NCBI GenBank assembly: GCA_023459055.1
Contig: JAEWVR010000034.1
Coordinates: 4,468 to 68,467, forward strand
DNA from: Fibrobacterota bacterium
GTDB lineage: Bacteria; Fibrobacterota; Chitinivibrionia; Chitinivibrionales; Chitinispirillaceae
DNA: 64,000 bases
Reading direction: 5' to 3'
The notes below the pieces were generated by a model. The model was not told where the DNA came from. It did not search any database and saw nothing but the letters and a program-made list of their open reading frames with translations. Position numbers and translations under genes: made by a program. The stretch's first letter is position 1; every line of letters begins with the position of its first letter. Below, piece after piece: positions 35,785 to 45,354 of the stretch.

Positions 35785-38175
35785 TTACTGTATGTTTTCG
35801 AGCTCTTTCTTCAATTTATCGAGCTCATTATCAATCTTTTCTTCCTTTTTCTGTCCAGCAGCAGGCAGACGAGCATTCATCATTCGTGTTGCCTTTGCGA
35901 GGGCATACTCTGCGTCTGTAACAATCTGCTCCTTCATCATGAAGAAACGTTTGTGCGATTTTGCTTCCAGAGTGTATTTAAAAAAGTCGTATGACTCTTT
36001 TGAATATTTTTCAAATTCCTTCTGCAATTCCGGACGTTCCTCAAGTGTTTTATTTGTCGGCTTTCTAAGGGCATTCTTCTTTATTTTCTCGGAGAAAGGA
36101 GAAAAATCAGCGACCGACTTGTTAAAATTTGATGAACGTGTTTTCAGATCTTCATCAGTAATAAACTGACGTTTTGCTGTTGCAAGACACTGTTCGAGTG
36201 CTGCAACCGCTTCCGGATATCGCTTTAACAACATCAGGCCATATCCTTTAACCAAAAACGCTTCAGGTATCAAAGATGTTTCAGGATAAGTGCCTACCAA
36301 CCGCTCAATTGTTGAAAGTGATGCATTAGGTTGATTAACTTTAATCCAGGCCCAGGCAGTTCCAAGCAGCGCCTCATCACCGTAACTTGATCCCTCGCTC
36401 ACTCTCTGATAAGCTTCTACAGCAAGTTTCAACTTATCACCCATCTCGAAATAGAGATGCCCTATTTTCAAATTTGCGGCATCCTGTAACGACTGGTCAG
36501 CAGCCTGCTGCGTTGTATCCTTTATAATATTATTTAAATTTGTGAGCGCCGCTTGTTCTTTATTGTTTTCGATATTAATAATTGACAACGTGTACTGTGC
36601 GTAGAGGTATGATGGTTCACCGGGTTTAATCCCACTGAGCAACTGTTCAGCTACGTTGTAGTTCTTTCTCTGGAAATGTATTTCACCCGCCAGATAATCT
36701 GCATCAGTTTTGATATCACTATCACTATACAGATTTGTAATGAACGCGTGATTTTTTAATGCATCATCATGTTTTCCCTCTCTGTAATCAAGCGCCTGGA
36801 AACCATAGATGTATTTTGAACGCATATCTGATGTAGTGTACTCTTCCAAAGCTTCTTTATATACCTGACGTGCAATGTCGTTCATATAGAGGAAACGATA
36901 ACAGTTTCCAAGATACCAGGTTGCTTTGTCATTCAAGTGAAAGTTAGGAAAAAGTGATATAACTTTTCCGAATGCATATGATGCCTCCCAATACTTTCCC
37001 GCCAGGTATAAACGCATTGCTTCACTATAGGCATCATTCGGTGCCAGTACCAGCTGATCGTACATTCTCTTTGAAAGTCGCTGTTCACGGGTAGGCCCAA
37101 AATCTGTCGATACTTTAAACATTCCTGAAAAAGAACGTTCGTCGCGGTTGTTTAGACTTTCATAAAAGTTTTCAATAAAACTATACCCCAGATGAGCATC
37201 AACATTGATATAATTGATCATTTCCGGAAGTGTATAAATAAAATTGTAATTGAATCCGAGATACGGAATATTGTTATTTGTCCATCCAAGTTTTAGCCAT
37301 ATACTCGGTATAAACATATACTTTACATGAACACCAAGATGATGGGCTGAAATATTATCTCCAACCAATTTTCCAAATTCATCAATACCCTTCGACATAT
37401 TTGCATAATCATCCCAACCACTGTACAGTTCACCCAAAAGGTTATCGGATATGTACTCAACATCACCAACAAGATTATCATTAAATGCGGCATACCTGAT
37501 TCCTGCACGGAAACGGTTTGATGTTATTTCTGAATAATCACCCCATTTAATCTGTGAAGGTAGCAGATCCTGAATGCATAGACTAAAACCAAGGTCCCCA
37601 AATCTGTAATGGTCAAGAGGATTGAGATAAATGCCCAGATCGATACCTGGAATACTTCCCCAGTGAACATCCCCGAACTGATTCTGGATACGATATTTGA
37701 TATTTGTTCCAAGCATAAGCCATGGAAGCACACGGATACTGTAATGACCCATTATCCAATAATCCTGAAAACGGGCATCACCGTCTGCACTGATTACATA
37801 CCCGCTGGCAGCAGTTCCTTCTACTTTTCTTTTTTGAACAGTTTCACCACCCCAGAGCAGTGTGGCTCCAAAGGTGTGATTTCTTAAAATCGGGACTTGT
37901 ATGCCAAGGTGTTGATACCCGAGCGGCCCCAGCTCATCCCCATCAAACATAGACCACCGATATGAACCAAACTCCAGATGAAGCTGATTCACTCTGTAAA
38001 GCAGAGCCGGATTCACTAATGCCGATGACCAGTCTGTCAGATCCTGTGTAAAATCTGCCTGAAAATAGGGAGCATCATATCCTCCCTCTGCGTGAGATTT
38101 CGATTCTGTCCCTGCCAACAGCAACACCAACAGAACCAATTTTAACATCATTGGTGCATTTTTGTAATGAGACAT
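35785..38175 (-). CDS. Outer-membrane barrel protein fused to TPR domain
   Basis: A 796-residue protein with a signal peptide (LKLVLLVLLLAGTESKSHA). Residues about 30-370 look like a PorV/type IX-associated barrel: alternating strands with NPALLYRVNQLHLEFGS and FGATLLWGG. From about 385 TPR-like repeats follow (YLAGKYWEASYAFGKVISLF, EIHFQRKNYNVAEQLLSG), then a charged coiled C-terminus ending KKEEKIDNELDKLKKELENIQ-like. A barrel with periplasmic TPRs could anchor the ExbB/ExbD-driven machine to the outer membrane. It is 39 bp upstream of the large TPR gene and 23 bp after the OmpA-type gene. Confidence 0.8.
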   Translation of the reverse strand: MSHYKNAPMMLKLVLLVLLLAGTESKSHAEGGYDAPYFQADFTQDLTDWSSALVNPALLYRVNQLHLEFGSYRWSMFDGDELGPLGYQHLGIQVPILRNHTFGATLLWGGETVQKRKVEGTAASGYVISADGDARFQDYWIMGHYSIRVLPWLMLGTNIKYRIQNQFGDVHWGSIPGIDLGIYLNPLDHYRFGDLGFSLCIQDLLPSQIKWGDYSEITSNRFRAGIRYAAFNDNLVGDVEYISDNLLGELYSGWDDYANMSKGIDEFGKLVGDNISAHHLGVHVKYMFIPSIWLKLGWTNNNIPYLGFNYNFIYTLPEMINYINVDAHLGYSFIENFYESLNNRDERSFSGMFKVSTDFGPTREQRLSKRMYDQLVLAPNDAYSEAMRLYLAGKYWEASYAFGKVISLFPNFHLNDKATWYLGNCYRFLYMNDIARQVYKEALEEYTTSDMRSKYIYGFQALDYREGKHDDALKNHAFITNLYSDSDIKTDADYLAGEIHFQRKNYNVAEQLLSGIKPGEPSYLYAQYTLSIINIENNKEQAALTNLNNIIKDTTQQAADQSLQDAANLKIGHLYFEMGDKLKLAVEAYQRVSEGSSYGDEALLGTAWAWIKVNQPNASLSTIERLVGTYPETSLIPEAFLVKGYGLMLLKRYPEAVAALEQCLATAKRQFITDEDLKTRSSNFNKSVADFSPFSEKIKKNALRKPTNKTLEERPELQKEFEKYSKESYDFFKYTLEAKSHKRFFMMKEQIVTDAEYALAKATRMMNARLPAAGQKKEEKIDNELDKLKKELENIQ

Positions 38176-38198
38176 CAGCTACCAGCCTTCCAAAGGGT

Positions 38199-39698
38199 TT
38201 ATTTGTTCAATGGGATTACTTCGACCCGTCTGTTTTTCGCTCTGCCTTCTGCCGTAGTGTTCGGGGCAATTGGACGTTCTTTTCCATAGCCACGAGCCAC
38301 TATCCGATCCTGACTAATACCTCTCATGACAAAGTATTCCATAACAGATTTTGCTCTGTCATATGATAGTTGCAGATTATAATCAGAAGATCCCTGATTA
38401 TCAGTATGCCCGGCAATTTCAATACGAATATTAGAATACGCCTCAAGACTATTGAATACAGTCTCAAGAACATAGTAGGATTCTTCCAATAGTTCAGAGC
38501 TTGCTGTTTTGAAATTAACACCTTTAAGAATAAGTGTCTGTTTGATTTCCTGTGGTTTTTCATCCGGACAACCGTCAGAATCTTTAAAACCGTTAACTGT
38601 CTCTGGATTATTGATACAAGCATCAACGGAATCCGGTATTCCATCTTTATCATTATCAAACTCCGGACAGCCATCAGTATCCATAAAGCCATCACGATCC
38701 TCAGGCACACTCGGGCACTGATCCTGAGCATCATAGATACCATCCTTGTCATTATCAAAATCCGGACAACCATCAAGGTCTTCAAATCCATCAAGATCTT
38801 CAGGAACATCGATACACTGATCAACTTCATCAGGAATTCCATCACCATCCTGATCTGTATTCTGTACCTGAATCAAACGTGCTGTTACCAGACCGATATC
38901 TGTGCCACTTTCACCCGCCGCTTTAAGTGCTGATGAAGGTTTCACAAAGTAATTATACTCAGGGTGACCGGGAGAAATAAAATCAGGCTCTTTTGAAATG
39001 TTTGTTTGATTGACCACTGCAAGAGCATTGAATGATAATCTGTTTTTATAAATATTGTTATTAATAATACGTGATTTTCTGGATTCAGGAGCAACAAACA
39101 CACCATACTGTTTGTTTGCATAAAGCACATTATTGCGGATAAGTACTTCAGATCTGTGTGCACAAAAAATTCCACAGTAACCATTTTCGAGAATTACGTT
39201 ATGATCTATACTTGTCCGGGTACCGCGGGCACCCTCAACAAAAATACCTGTCCACTCGTTCCTATATATGACATTGTTATTGATATCAGGTAAAGAGATA
39301 AGTGCATGAATACCAGCGCCTTTATTATCAACGATCAGGTTTCGTTCAATTGTTGGTCTTGTATTTTTACAGAGAATACCGGTTGTACCGTTTTTTATGG
39401 TAAAGTTTGTAATCACAGCACCATCAGCACCAAGAACAACTGGACCGAGCCGACGACCATCAATAATCGTCGATACCATATCCTGCCCCTGGAGAACAAC
39501 ATTGTCAGTCAGTGCAATATTCTCGTAGTAAATACCTTTACTTACGTAGACGGTATCACCTTCGTTTGCCTCTCCCAATGCAGCATGAATTGTCGGGAAA
39601 TCCATCGGGACAACAATTTTCTTACCCGCAAACGACATACTTGCACACACTGCAAGCAGCAGCAACACTACGATCTGATTTTTTTTTCTCATTTTCAT
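38199..39698 (-). CDS. OmpA-family protein with beta-helix and TSP3 repeats
   Basis: A 499-residue protein with a signal peptide (to about FAG, residue 25). Residues about 28-235 form a right-handed parallel beta-helix of pectate-lyase/NosD type (repeats such as ITNFTIKNGTTGILCKN and NNVIYRNEWTGIFVEG). Residues about 278-375 hold calcium-binding thrombospondin type 3 repeats (DQDGDGIPDEVDQC, DNDKDGIYDAQDQC, DNDKDGIPDSVDAC). The OmpA peptidoglycan-binding domain (about 385-499) has IEIAGHTDNQGSSDYNLQLS and RVEVIPL. The helix domain replaces the usual barrel, so membrane anchoring is unclear. It leads the envelope operon. Confidence 0.9.
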   Translation of the reverse strand: MKMRKKNQIVVLLLLAVCASMSFAGKKIVVPMDFPTIHAALGEANEGDTVYVSKGIYYENIALTDNVVLQGQDMVSTIIDGRRLGPVVLGADGAVITNFTIKNGTTGILCKNTRPTIERNLIVDNKGAGIHALISLPDINNNVIYRNEWTGIFVEGARGTRTSIDHNVILENGYCGIFCAHRSEVLIRNNVLYANKQYGVFVAPESRKSRIINNNIYKNRLSFNALAVVNQTNISKEPDFISPGHPEYNYFVKPSSALKAAGESGTDIGLVTARLIQVQNTDQDGDGIPDEVDQCIDVPEDLDGFEDLDGCPDFDNDKDGIYDAQDQCPSVPEDRDGFMDTDGCPEFDNDKDGIPDSVDACINNPETVNGFKDSDGCPDEKPQEIKQTLILKGVNFKTASSELLEESYYVLETVFNSLEAYSNIRIEIAGHTDNQGSSDYNLQLSYDRAKSVMEYFVMRGISQDRIVARGYGKERPIAPNTTAEGRAKNRRVEVIPLNK

Positions 39699-39779
39699 TG
39701 ATGCCTGGATTAAATTAAGGGCTTAAATGTTTGTTGTTCAGTTGTAACCTGTAAATTACTATCAACCATCGTCATATCA

Positions 39780-39808
39780 AAAATAGTTTGAATCGAAAAC
39801 CTTGTCAA
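39780..39808 (-). promoter_or_regulatory. Sigma70-type promoter of the envelope operon
   Basis: On the minus strand TTGACA (39803-39808) and TATTTT (39780-39785) are separated by exactly 17 bp, about 80 bp upstream of the OmpA-family start. Confidence 0.6.
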
Positions 39809-40041
39809 CTCATACCCCTCTGAAAATAACGCCATTGACTCATATACTGAATTCTATAGAAAAAAGTATATACTCAAGCTAAATGCAAGTGTTTTCTGTC
39901 AGAACTTATATAAATCTATTATAATGTTCTGTTTTGCAGCATTACACTGTAGTATCTTTCTTTTGAGAAACCGATTTTCAAGAGTATTTACAGTTGAATC
40001 ATTTCTGTTCCCGAAAACAATAACTCTTCCAGGAAATTTGA
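39809..40041. other. Divergent intergenic region
   Basis: AT-rich DNA between the minus-strand envelope operon and the plus-strand metallopeptidase-barrel gene. Beyond the promoter described at 39780-39808 I see no gene or conserved element. Confidence 0.4.
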
Positions 40042-43000
40042 ATGTCAAGCAGCATAACATTAAAAACTCTCTTAAAAACCATTATTTTACTATCCCTATT
40101 ACCTAATTCTACTTCCGGCTTTGGCCAGAATAAAGTACAATATAGCAATTTTTCATGGAAAATGCTTCGTTCTCCACATTTTAATCTGTACTATCATCAG
40201 GAACAGGATACGCTTCCACATATTTCATTCCAATGGTCAGAGAACGCATTTTCACGCTTGTCATCCGATTTCAAATATACCCCCAAAAATCGCTTCCCGC
40301 TTATAATATATGGTGATCCGAATCTTTTTGCACAAACAAACATTATCACCGACGTAATTCCTGAAGGTGTCGGCGGATTTACTGAAATGTATAAGAACAG
40401 GATCGTGGTACCATTTACAGGTAATTATTCAGAACTGCGCCATGTAATTCACCATGAGCTGGTTCATGCATTCTGTTTTTCAATCTTATTTAATCAGTTC
40501 GGCGGTTCAATCCTGAGAAACACTGAGCAGAGTTCTCCATTATGGTTCATGGAGGGACTTGCAGAATACTTGTCAAGTGACTGGAACATCGAAGCCGATA
40601 TGTTCATGATTGACCAAACAATACATGGCAATGTACCATTACCGGGTTTTGAACTTGGAGGTTACCTTGCTTATAAAGGCGGGCAATCATTCCTCTATTA
40701 TCTCTCGCAAAGCAGGGGGTTTACTCTATTCGAAAAATTTCTGGAGAATTTTAAACAGACCCGATCTGTCGATAACAGTATCAAGATTGTCTATGGTAAA
40801 AATACTGAGGAACTTGGACGGGAGTGGATCCAGGAACTAAAAAGAAACTACTGGCCTGAGATCGGTAAGAGGGAACTTCCCACTGTCAACTCTGTCCCTG
40901 TCACTGACCACAAAGAATCGCGCGATAATTACAACCTCCGTCCCCGCTTATCGCCGGATGGCTCTAAAATTGCGTTTTTCAGTGACCGAAAGGATTTTTC
41001 CAAAATTCTGATTACCGATCGTAAAGGCAAGCTGCTCTCTTCGATCAGTCAGACCGGATTTGGCGGATATTTTGAAACATTCCATCCATTCAGAAGCGGT
41101 CTTGGATGGGCCCCTGATGGCAAGAGTCTCGTGTTTGTTACAAAAGGTAGCGGCAATGATGAAATCAGGATAGTATCAACAATAAATAAAAAGCTGCTGA
41201 GAAAAATTAAAACCAGCCTTACAAGCATCAGCAGTCCGGATTGGTCAAAAGATGGCAAACTGCTGGTTTTCACCGGAATACAAATGGGCAAAAGTGATCT
41301 TTATCTGTACAACCTTGACAACAGCGAACTGAAACGTTTGTCAAATGATGTAAACTTTGAAGCTGATCCGAGATTTTTTACTGACAATAAACGTATACTC
41401 TTTTCTACTGAAGACACTTCAGGCAATGCATCCCGGCACTTAGGACCATACAGTACTACACAATCCGATCTTGCAGTAATGGATATAACAAACGGTACGG
41501 TAACACACCTTTCTCAAACACCCTGGAATGAAAAACAACCCTGCTTATCAAATGATAACAAACACATTATTTTTGTATCTGACAGAAACGGTATTGATAA
41601 CCTTTACTGTGCACCATCAGACTCATTACAAAACGCAAAACCGCTCACCGATTTTACCGGGGGATGTTCGAATCCGGATATATCTGACACAACACTTGTC
41701 TATACACTTTTCCAGAAATCCGGATGGGATGTCTGGATGATGGAAAATCCGTTGTCTCATATAAAAGCAGATACACTGTCAATGACACGATGGGTTGAGT
41801 CCTGTATAGACACATCAAAAACTTTTTTTACACGTGTCAAGACACCCAAAACTGACACACTGAAAAAAGCCGATACCTCCGGTGTACAATCAAAAAAACT
41901 GACTCGGCATAGTAGCCATGCTGACACTGCAGCCATTTCAATCCGGGAGCTTCCACTTGACACAAATTCCAATCAGGTTAGCGCTCCGGAGCAATCACCT
42001 GTTACTACGAAGAATCCTGTCGAAGTCGACAGTGTCAATAATTTACCTCTAGCAACAGATACCATTAACGGTGCATCAACACCCGCCAGCATACCACAAA
42101 AAGATTCATCGGAAAAAAGAACTGACACATCGGGAATTACCGCAAAAATGGACACAACGCCAATTCCAATTCCCTCACCGCAACCATTGAAACTTTCATT
42201 TTCACCAGACATGGTGTCCGTCGGGCTGGGCATAAACACCTTTTATGGCTACGCCGGACAGTGGGTTGTTTCACTAAGTGATATGCTTGGCGATCATCGT
42301 TTTGTACTTGCAGGTGATGTTCAGGGGAATTTCAGAGATTATCTTCACTTTTATGGTGCTTACTACTACCTGAAACAACGGACTGATTTTGGTTGCGGTA
42401 TTTTTTACAGTAAAGACTTATCCTATGCAAACATTTATGGTGATTTTATTTATAAGGATATCGATTATGGTGGTTTCTTTTCATCAGAGTATCCGTTTTC
42501 GCTCTATTCACGTGTCAATTTCGAGATTCTCTACCGTCATAGTGAACGAATACCTCAGGACACTGTTCTGCCGACAGTAAAGCACACCACCTTACTGCCG
42601 ACATGCAGTTATACTTTTGATAATATTCTCTGGGGAATAACCGGGCCGATTAATGGTATCAGAGCGACAATCGGAGCAATGGTCTCACCCCCGCTTGACA
42701 TGGTTAATGAATCATTTGTCTCCTGTGAAGCAGACGTGCGGGCATACATGCACATTGTAAAGAGATTTGTCTGGGCAAACAGATTATTTCTTGGTGCCAG
42801 CAAATCACTTGACAAAAGCAAATCAGCACGACGCTATTTTCTTGGTGGCAACGACAACTGGCTTTTCTACGATGTTGATCTTGATGAATACGAAAAAAAC
42901 ATTGACCAGACAACCTACTCCGATTTTGTAACACCTATGAGAGGGTTTGCTTATATCGGACTGTCAGGTTCCCGGGCTGCACTTTTAAACAGCGAATTCC

Positions 43001-43278
43001 GGTTCCCGTTTATCCGTGAGGTTTCTGTTGTCTGGCCGCTACCAATGCAGATCCGCTACATTAGCGGCGCTTTTTTTACAGATATCGGCAACGCCTGGGA
43101 TAGCGGGGAACGTCACAACAATCTTCCGTTACCGGACAAACTCTATGGTGGAATCGGATTCGGCTTACGAGCGAACCTTGGTATTTTCATTTTGCGTTAC
43201 GACCGGGGATGGCCGACTGATTTTCGCACATGGTTACGGGCACCAACGAACTATTTTTCACTTGGAGCCGAGTTTTAG
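40042..43278 (+). CDS. Metallopeptidase / TolB-like propeller / Omp85-like barrel fusion
   Basis: A 1078-residue secreted protein. After a signal peptide (to about residue 28) comes a gluzincin-like domain with zinc motif HELVH (residues 138-142) and a downstream EGLAEY glutamate (Glu171). PD40-type WD/TolB-like propeller repeats follow (about 290-570: RPRLSPDGSKIAFFSDRKD, LGWAPDGKSLVFVTKG, SSPDWSKDGKLLVFTG). A Thr/Ser/Pro-rich linker (about 590-710) leads to a C-terminal bacterial surface antigen (D15/Omp85) barrel ending WLRAPTNYFSLGAEF. It may process or insert surface proteins. Start chosen at ATG 40042, 8 bases after AGGAAA. Confidence 0.85.
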   Translation: MSSSITLKTLLKTIILLSLLPNSTSGFGQNKVQYSNFSWKMLRSPHFNLYYHQEQDTLPHISFQWSENAFSRLSSDFKYTPKNRFPLIIYGDPNLFAQTNIITDVIPEGVGGFTEMYKNRIVVPFTGNYSELRHVIHHELVHAFCFSILFNQFGGSILRNTEQSSPLWFMEGLAEYLSSDWNIEADMFMIDQTIHGNVPLPGFELGGYLAYKGGQSFLYYLSQSRGFTLFEKFLENFKQTRSVDNSIKIVYGKNTEELGREWIQELKRNYWPEIGKRELPTVNSVPVTDHKESRDNYNLRPRLSPDGSKIAFFSDRKDFSKILITDRKGKLLSSISQTGFGGYFETFHPFRSGLGWAPDGKSLVFVTKGSGNDEIRIVSTINKKLLRKIKTSLTSISSPDWSKDGKLLVFTGIQMGKSDLYLYNLDNSELKRLSNDVNFEADPRFFTDNKRILFSTEDTSGNASRHLGPYSTTQSDLAVMDITNGTVTHLSQTPWNEKQPCLSNDNKHIIFVSDRNGIDNLYCAPSDSLQNAKPLTDFTGGCSNPDISDTTLVYTLFQKSGWDVWMMENPLSHIKADTLSMTRWVESCIDTSKTFFTRVKTPKTDTLKKADTSGVQSKKLTRHSSHADTAAISIRELPLDTNSNQVSAPEQSPVTTKNPVEVDSVNNLPLATDTINGASTPASIPQKDSSEKRTDTSGITAKMDTTPIPIPSPQPLKLSFSPDMVSVGLGINTFYGYAGQWVVSLSDMLGDHRFVLAGDVQGNFRDYLHFYGAYYYLKQRTDFGCGIFYSKDLSYANIYGDFIYKDIDYGGFFSSEYPFSLYSRVNFEILYRHSERIPQDTVLPTVKHTTLLPTCSYTFDNILWGITGPINGIRATIGAMVSPPLDMVNESFVSCEADVRAYMHIVKRFVWANRLFLGASKSLDKSKSARRYFLGGNDNWLFYDVDLDEYEKNIDQTTYSDFVTPMRGFAYIGLSGSRAALLNSEFRFPFIREVSVVWPLPMQIRYISGAFFTDIGNAWDSGERHNNLPLPDKLYGGIGFGLRANLGIFILRYDRGWPTDFRTWLRAPTNYFSLGAEF

Positions 43279-43287
43279 GAGGGCGCA

Positions 43288-43317
43288 GGTAGAAATAATA
43301 ACAGCATTATTTCTACC
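43288..43317 (+). terminator. Hairpin terminator after the metallopeptidase-barrel gene
   Basis: A perfect 12-bp stem GGTAGAAATAAT / ATTATTTCTACC with a 6-base loop begins 10 bp after the stop codon. The following bases are only weakly T-rich, so termination strength is uncertain. Confidence 0.6.
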
Positions 43318-43407
43318 CCGTTAAAAATTATTACTATTGATACACTAATGCGCTGTGCCAGAGGATAACAACCAAAAGGTTATTAAACACGGAATTTAAT
43401 ATTCTGG

Positions 43408-45216
43408 TTATTCCCACTCGATGGTTGCAGGCGGTTTGTGCGTGATATCAAAAAAGAGATCACCCGCGATGTCAAGTGCTGTTACCTGTTTTACAATCTG
43501 ATCAAGCGTTTCCACAGCAAGCGGTTTAAAACGTGCGGTCATTGCCTCCTGGGATACGATCGGACGCAGTACAACACACTCTTTGCCTGTATTGTTAAGC
43601 ATCGGAAGCAATACTACCGGCATCTGCCAGATACCATCATATTCGCCTGTTTTGTACAGTATCTCTGTCACAATGTGATCCACTGCACGCAAATTATCAA
43701 GTCGTTCTTTTGTCATGAACGCCTTGACGAGAGTGTACGACGGATTAAGAACAGTATTCAGGCCGTACACCACGCGATTGACACTTGAAAATGAATTGGT
43801 AATTCTGGTTGACAACTCTTCAAGGAGTTTCCAGTCACAAGGTCCTGCAAGCACCACCGGATGCGCATAGCTGCGTTCATCACCCTGAACCCCGACACTT
43901 TTTATCGGAAGTACATGAGCATGATAACCGTATTGCCTGACAAGATTATTTATCGCACTGCTCTCCTGAATTGAATCCACAGTCCCTGTACCATCGGAAC
44001 ATAGAACCCGCACGCCGAGTCCCGGCCCGGGGAACGGATGACGCCAGATAAGTTCTTTGGGAATCCCCATTGATTCACCCAGTTCACGTACTTCATCTTT
44101 GTAAAGCTGTGCCAGTGGCTCGATGAGATTTCCTTTTTCGATCATCTCGAGAATAATATCGACTCTGTTATGATGCGTTTTAATGCGGTCGGCATGCTTT
44201 GTACCGGCACTTTCGATAGTATCCGGGTAGATTGTTCCCTGCGCCAGTACCCAGTCATCTGCATTAAGGTTCAGTTGATCAAACGCTTTTTCCTTTGCAG
44301 TAATAAACATATTTCCTATGATTTTACGTTTTTCTTCAGGCTCGGCAACATTTTTCAGTGCATGAAGAAAATCCTCTGATGCATCAATGATTTTCAAATT
44401 TGTAAAACCATTTGATTTCATATAGTCAAGAATCGCTTCAGATTCCCGGTACCGCATCAGACCATTATCAATATGTAAACCAAGCACCCTGTCGTTACCT
44501 AGAATTTTATTGAGCAGCATAAAAGCGACGGTCGAATCGACACCCCCTGACACAAGGAGAAACACATTGCGTTTTCCGCAGATTCTTTTGATTTCCTCAG
44601 CGATCGCGTCCAGAAAATTTTTACTGTTCCAGCTCCGGACACATCCGCACAGATCAAGAAAATTTGAAAGCATGGTATTTCCGGATGGTGTATCGGTAAC
44701 TTCGGGATGAAACTGCAGACCGTAGATCTGACGTTCAACATTACCAACAGCGGTACATCTGCAATCATCAGTGGATCCAAACACCTCAAATCCGTCAGGT
44801 AATCTATCAACAGTATCACCATGACTCATCCAGACCTGCTCATAATCGGAAAGCCCTTTGAGAATCGGATTTGTTTTTTTAATTGTCATCATTGCTTTGC
44901 CATACTCTTTTACCGTACCGCGTACAACATTGCCGCCAAGCTCCAGAGAGATCAGTTGATGTCCGTAACAGAGGCCGAGGATTGGTTTCTTAAGATCAAG
45001 TATTGCGCGATCAAACCGTGGTGAGCCCTCCTGATGAACACTGAAGGGTGATCCGCTGAAGATTATGCCATTAAAGCGGGACAGCTCATCTGCTTTGATA
45101 TCGCTGTCAACAATCTCAGAATACACGCCAAGGCGTCGGATGCGATTTGCAATGAGATGTGCATACTGACCGCCAAAGTCTAAAACTGCGATCGTATCTT
45201 TTTTTTCATGACTCAT
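43408..45216 (-). CDS. guaA: GMP synthase (glutamine-hydrolysing), long form
   Basis: A 602-residue enzyme converting XMP to GMP. The glutamine amidotransferase domain (about 1-190) has the nucleophile in GLCYGHQL and the His/Glu pair in QFHPEVTDT. The ATP-pyrophosphatase domain has the P-loop LLVSGGVDSTVAF (about 219-231). Bacterial GuaA is usually near 510-525 residues. Here the dimerisation domain is enlarged: IKSVGVQGDERSYAHPVVL and then a second segment with VVLRPIVSQEAMTARF and DITHKPPATIEWE. This resembles the doubled D1/D2 arrangement of eukaryotic GMPS. It stands alone on the minus strand. Confidence 0.95.
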   Translation of the reverse strand: MSHEKKDTIAVLDFGGQYAHLIANRIRRLGVYSEIVDSDIKADELSRFNGIIFSGSPFSVHQEGSPRFDRAILDLKKPILGLCYGHQLISLELGGNVVRGTVKEYGKAMMTIKKTNPILKGLSDYEQVWMSHGDTVDRLPDGFEVFGSTDDCRCTAVGNVERQIYGLQFHPEVTDTPSGNTMLSNFLDLCGCVRSWNSKNFLDAIAEEIKRICGKRNVFLLVSGGVDSTVAFMLLNKILGNDRVLGLHIDNGLMRYRESEAILDYMKSNGFTNLKIIDASEDFLHALKNVAEPEEKRKIIGNMFITAKEKAFDQLNLNADDWVLAQGTIYPDTIESAGTKHADRIKTHHNRVDIILEMIEKGNLIEPLAQLYKDEVRELGESMGIPKELIWRHPFPGPGLGVRVLCSDGTGTVDSIQESSAINNLVRQYGYHAHVLPIKSVGVQGDERSYAHPVVLAGPCDWKLLEELSTRITNSFSSVNRVVYGLNTVLNPSYTLVKAFMTKERLDNLRAVDHIVTEILYKTGEYDGIWQMPVVLLPMLNNTGKECVVLRPIVSQEAMTARFKPLAVETLDQIVKQVTALDIAGDLFFDITHKPPATIEWE

Positions 45217-45354
45217 TATTGTAGAATCCCTGCTATATTATTGAATAATGGAATGTTTCATTGTAATATTCCAACGACAGTATTGCCAAGTTCCTTAACC
45301 GGTTCTATTTTCTAATGTGTTGTACTTCTTACACTCTATTAGGAGTCTATCGTT

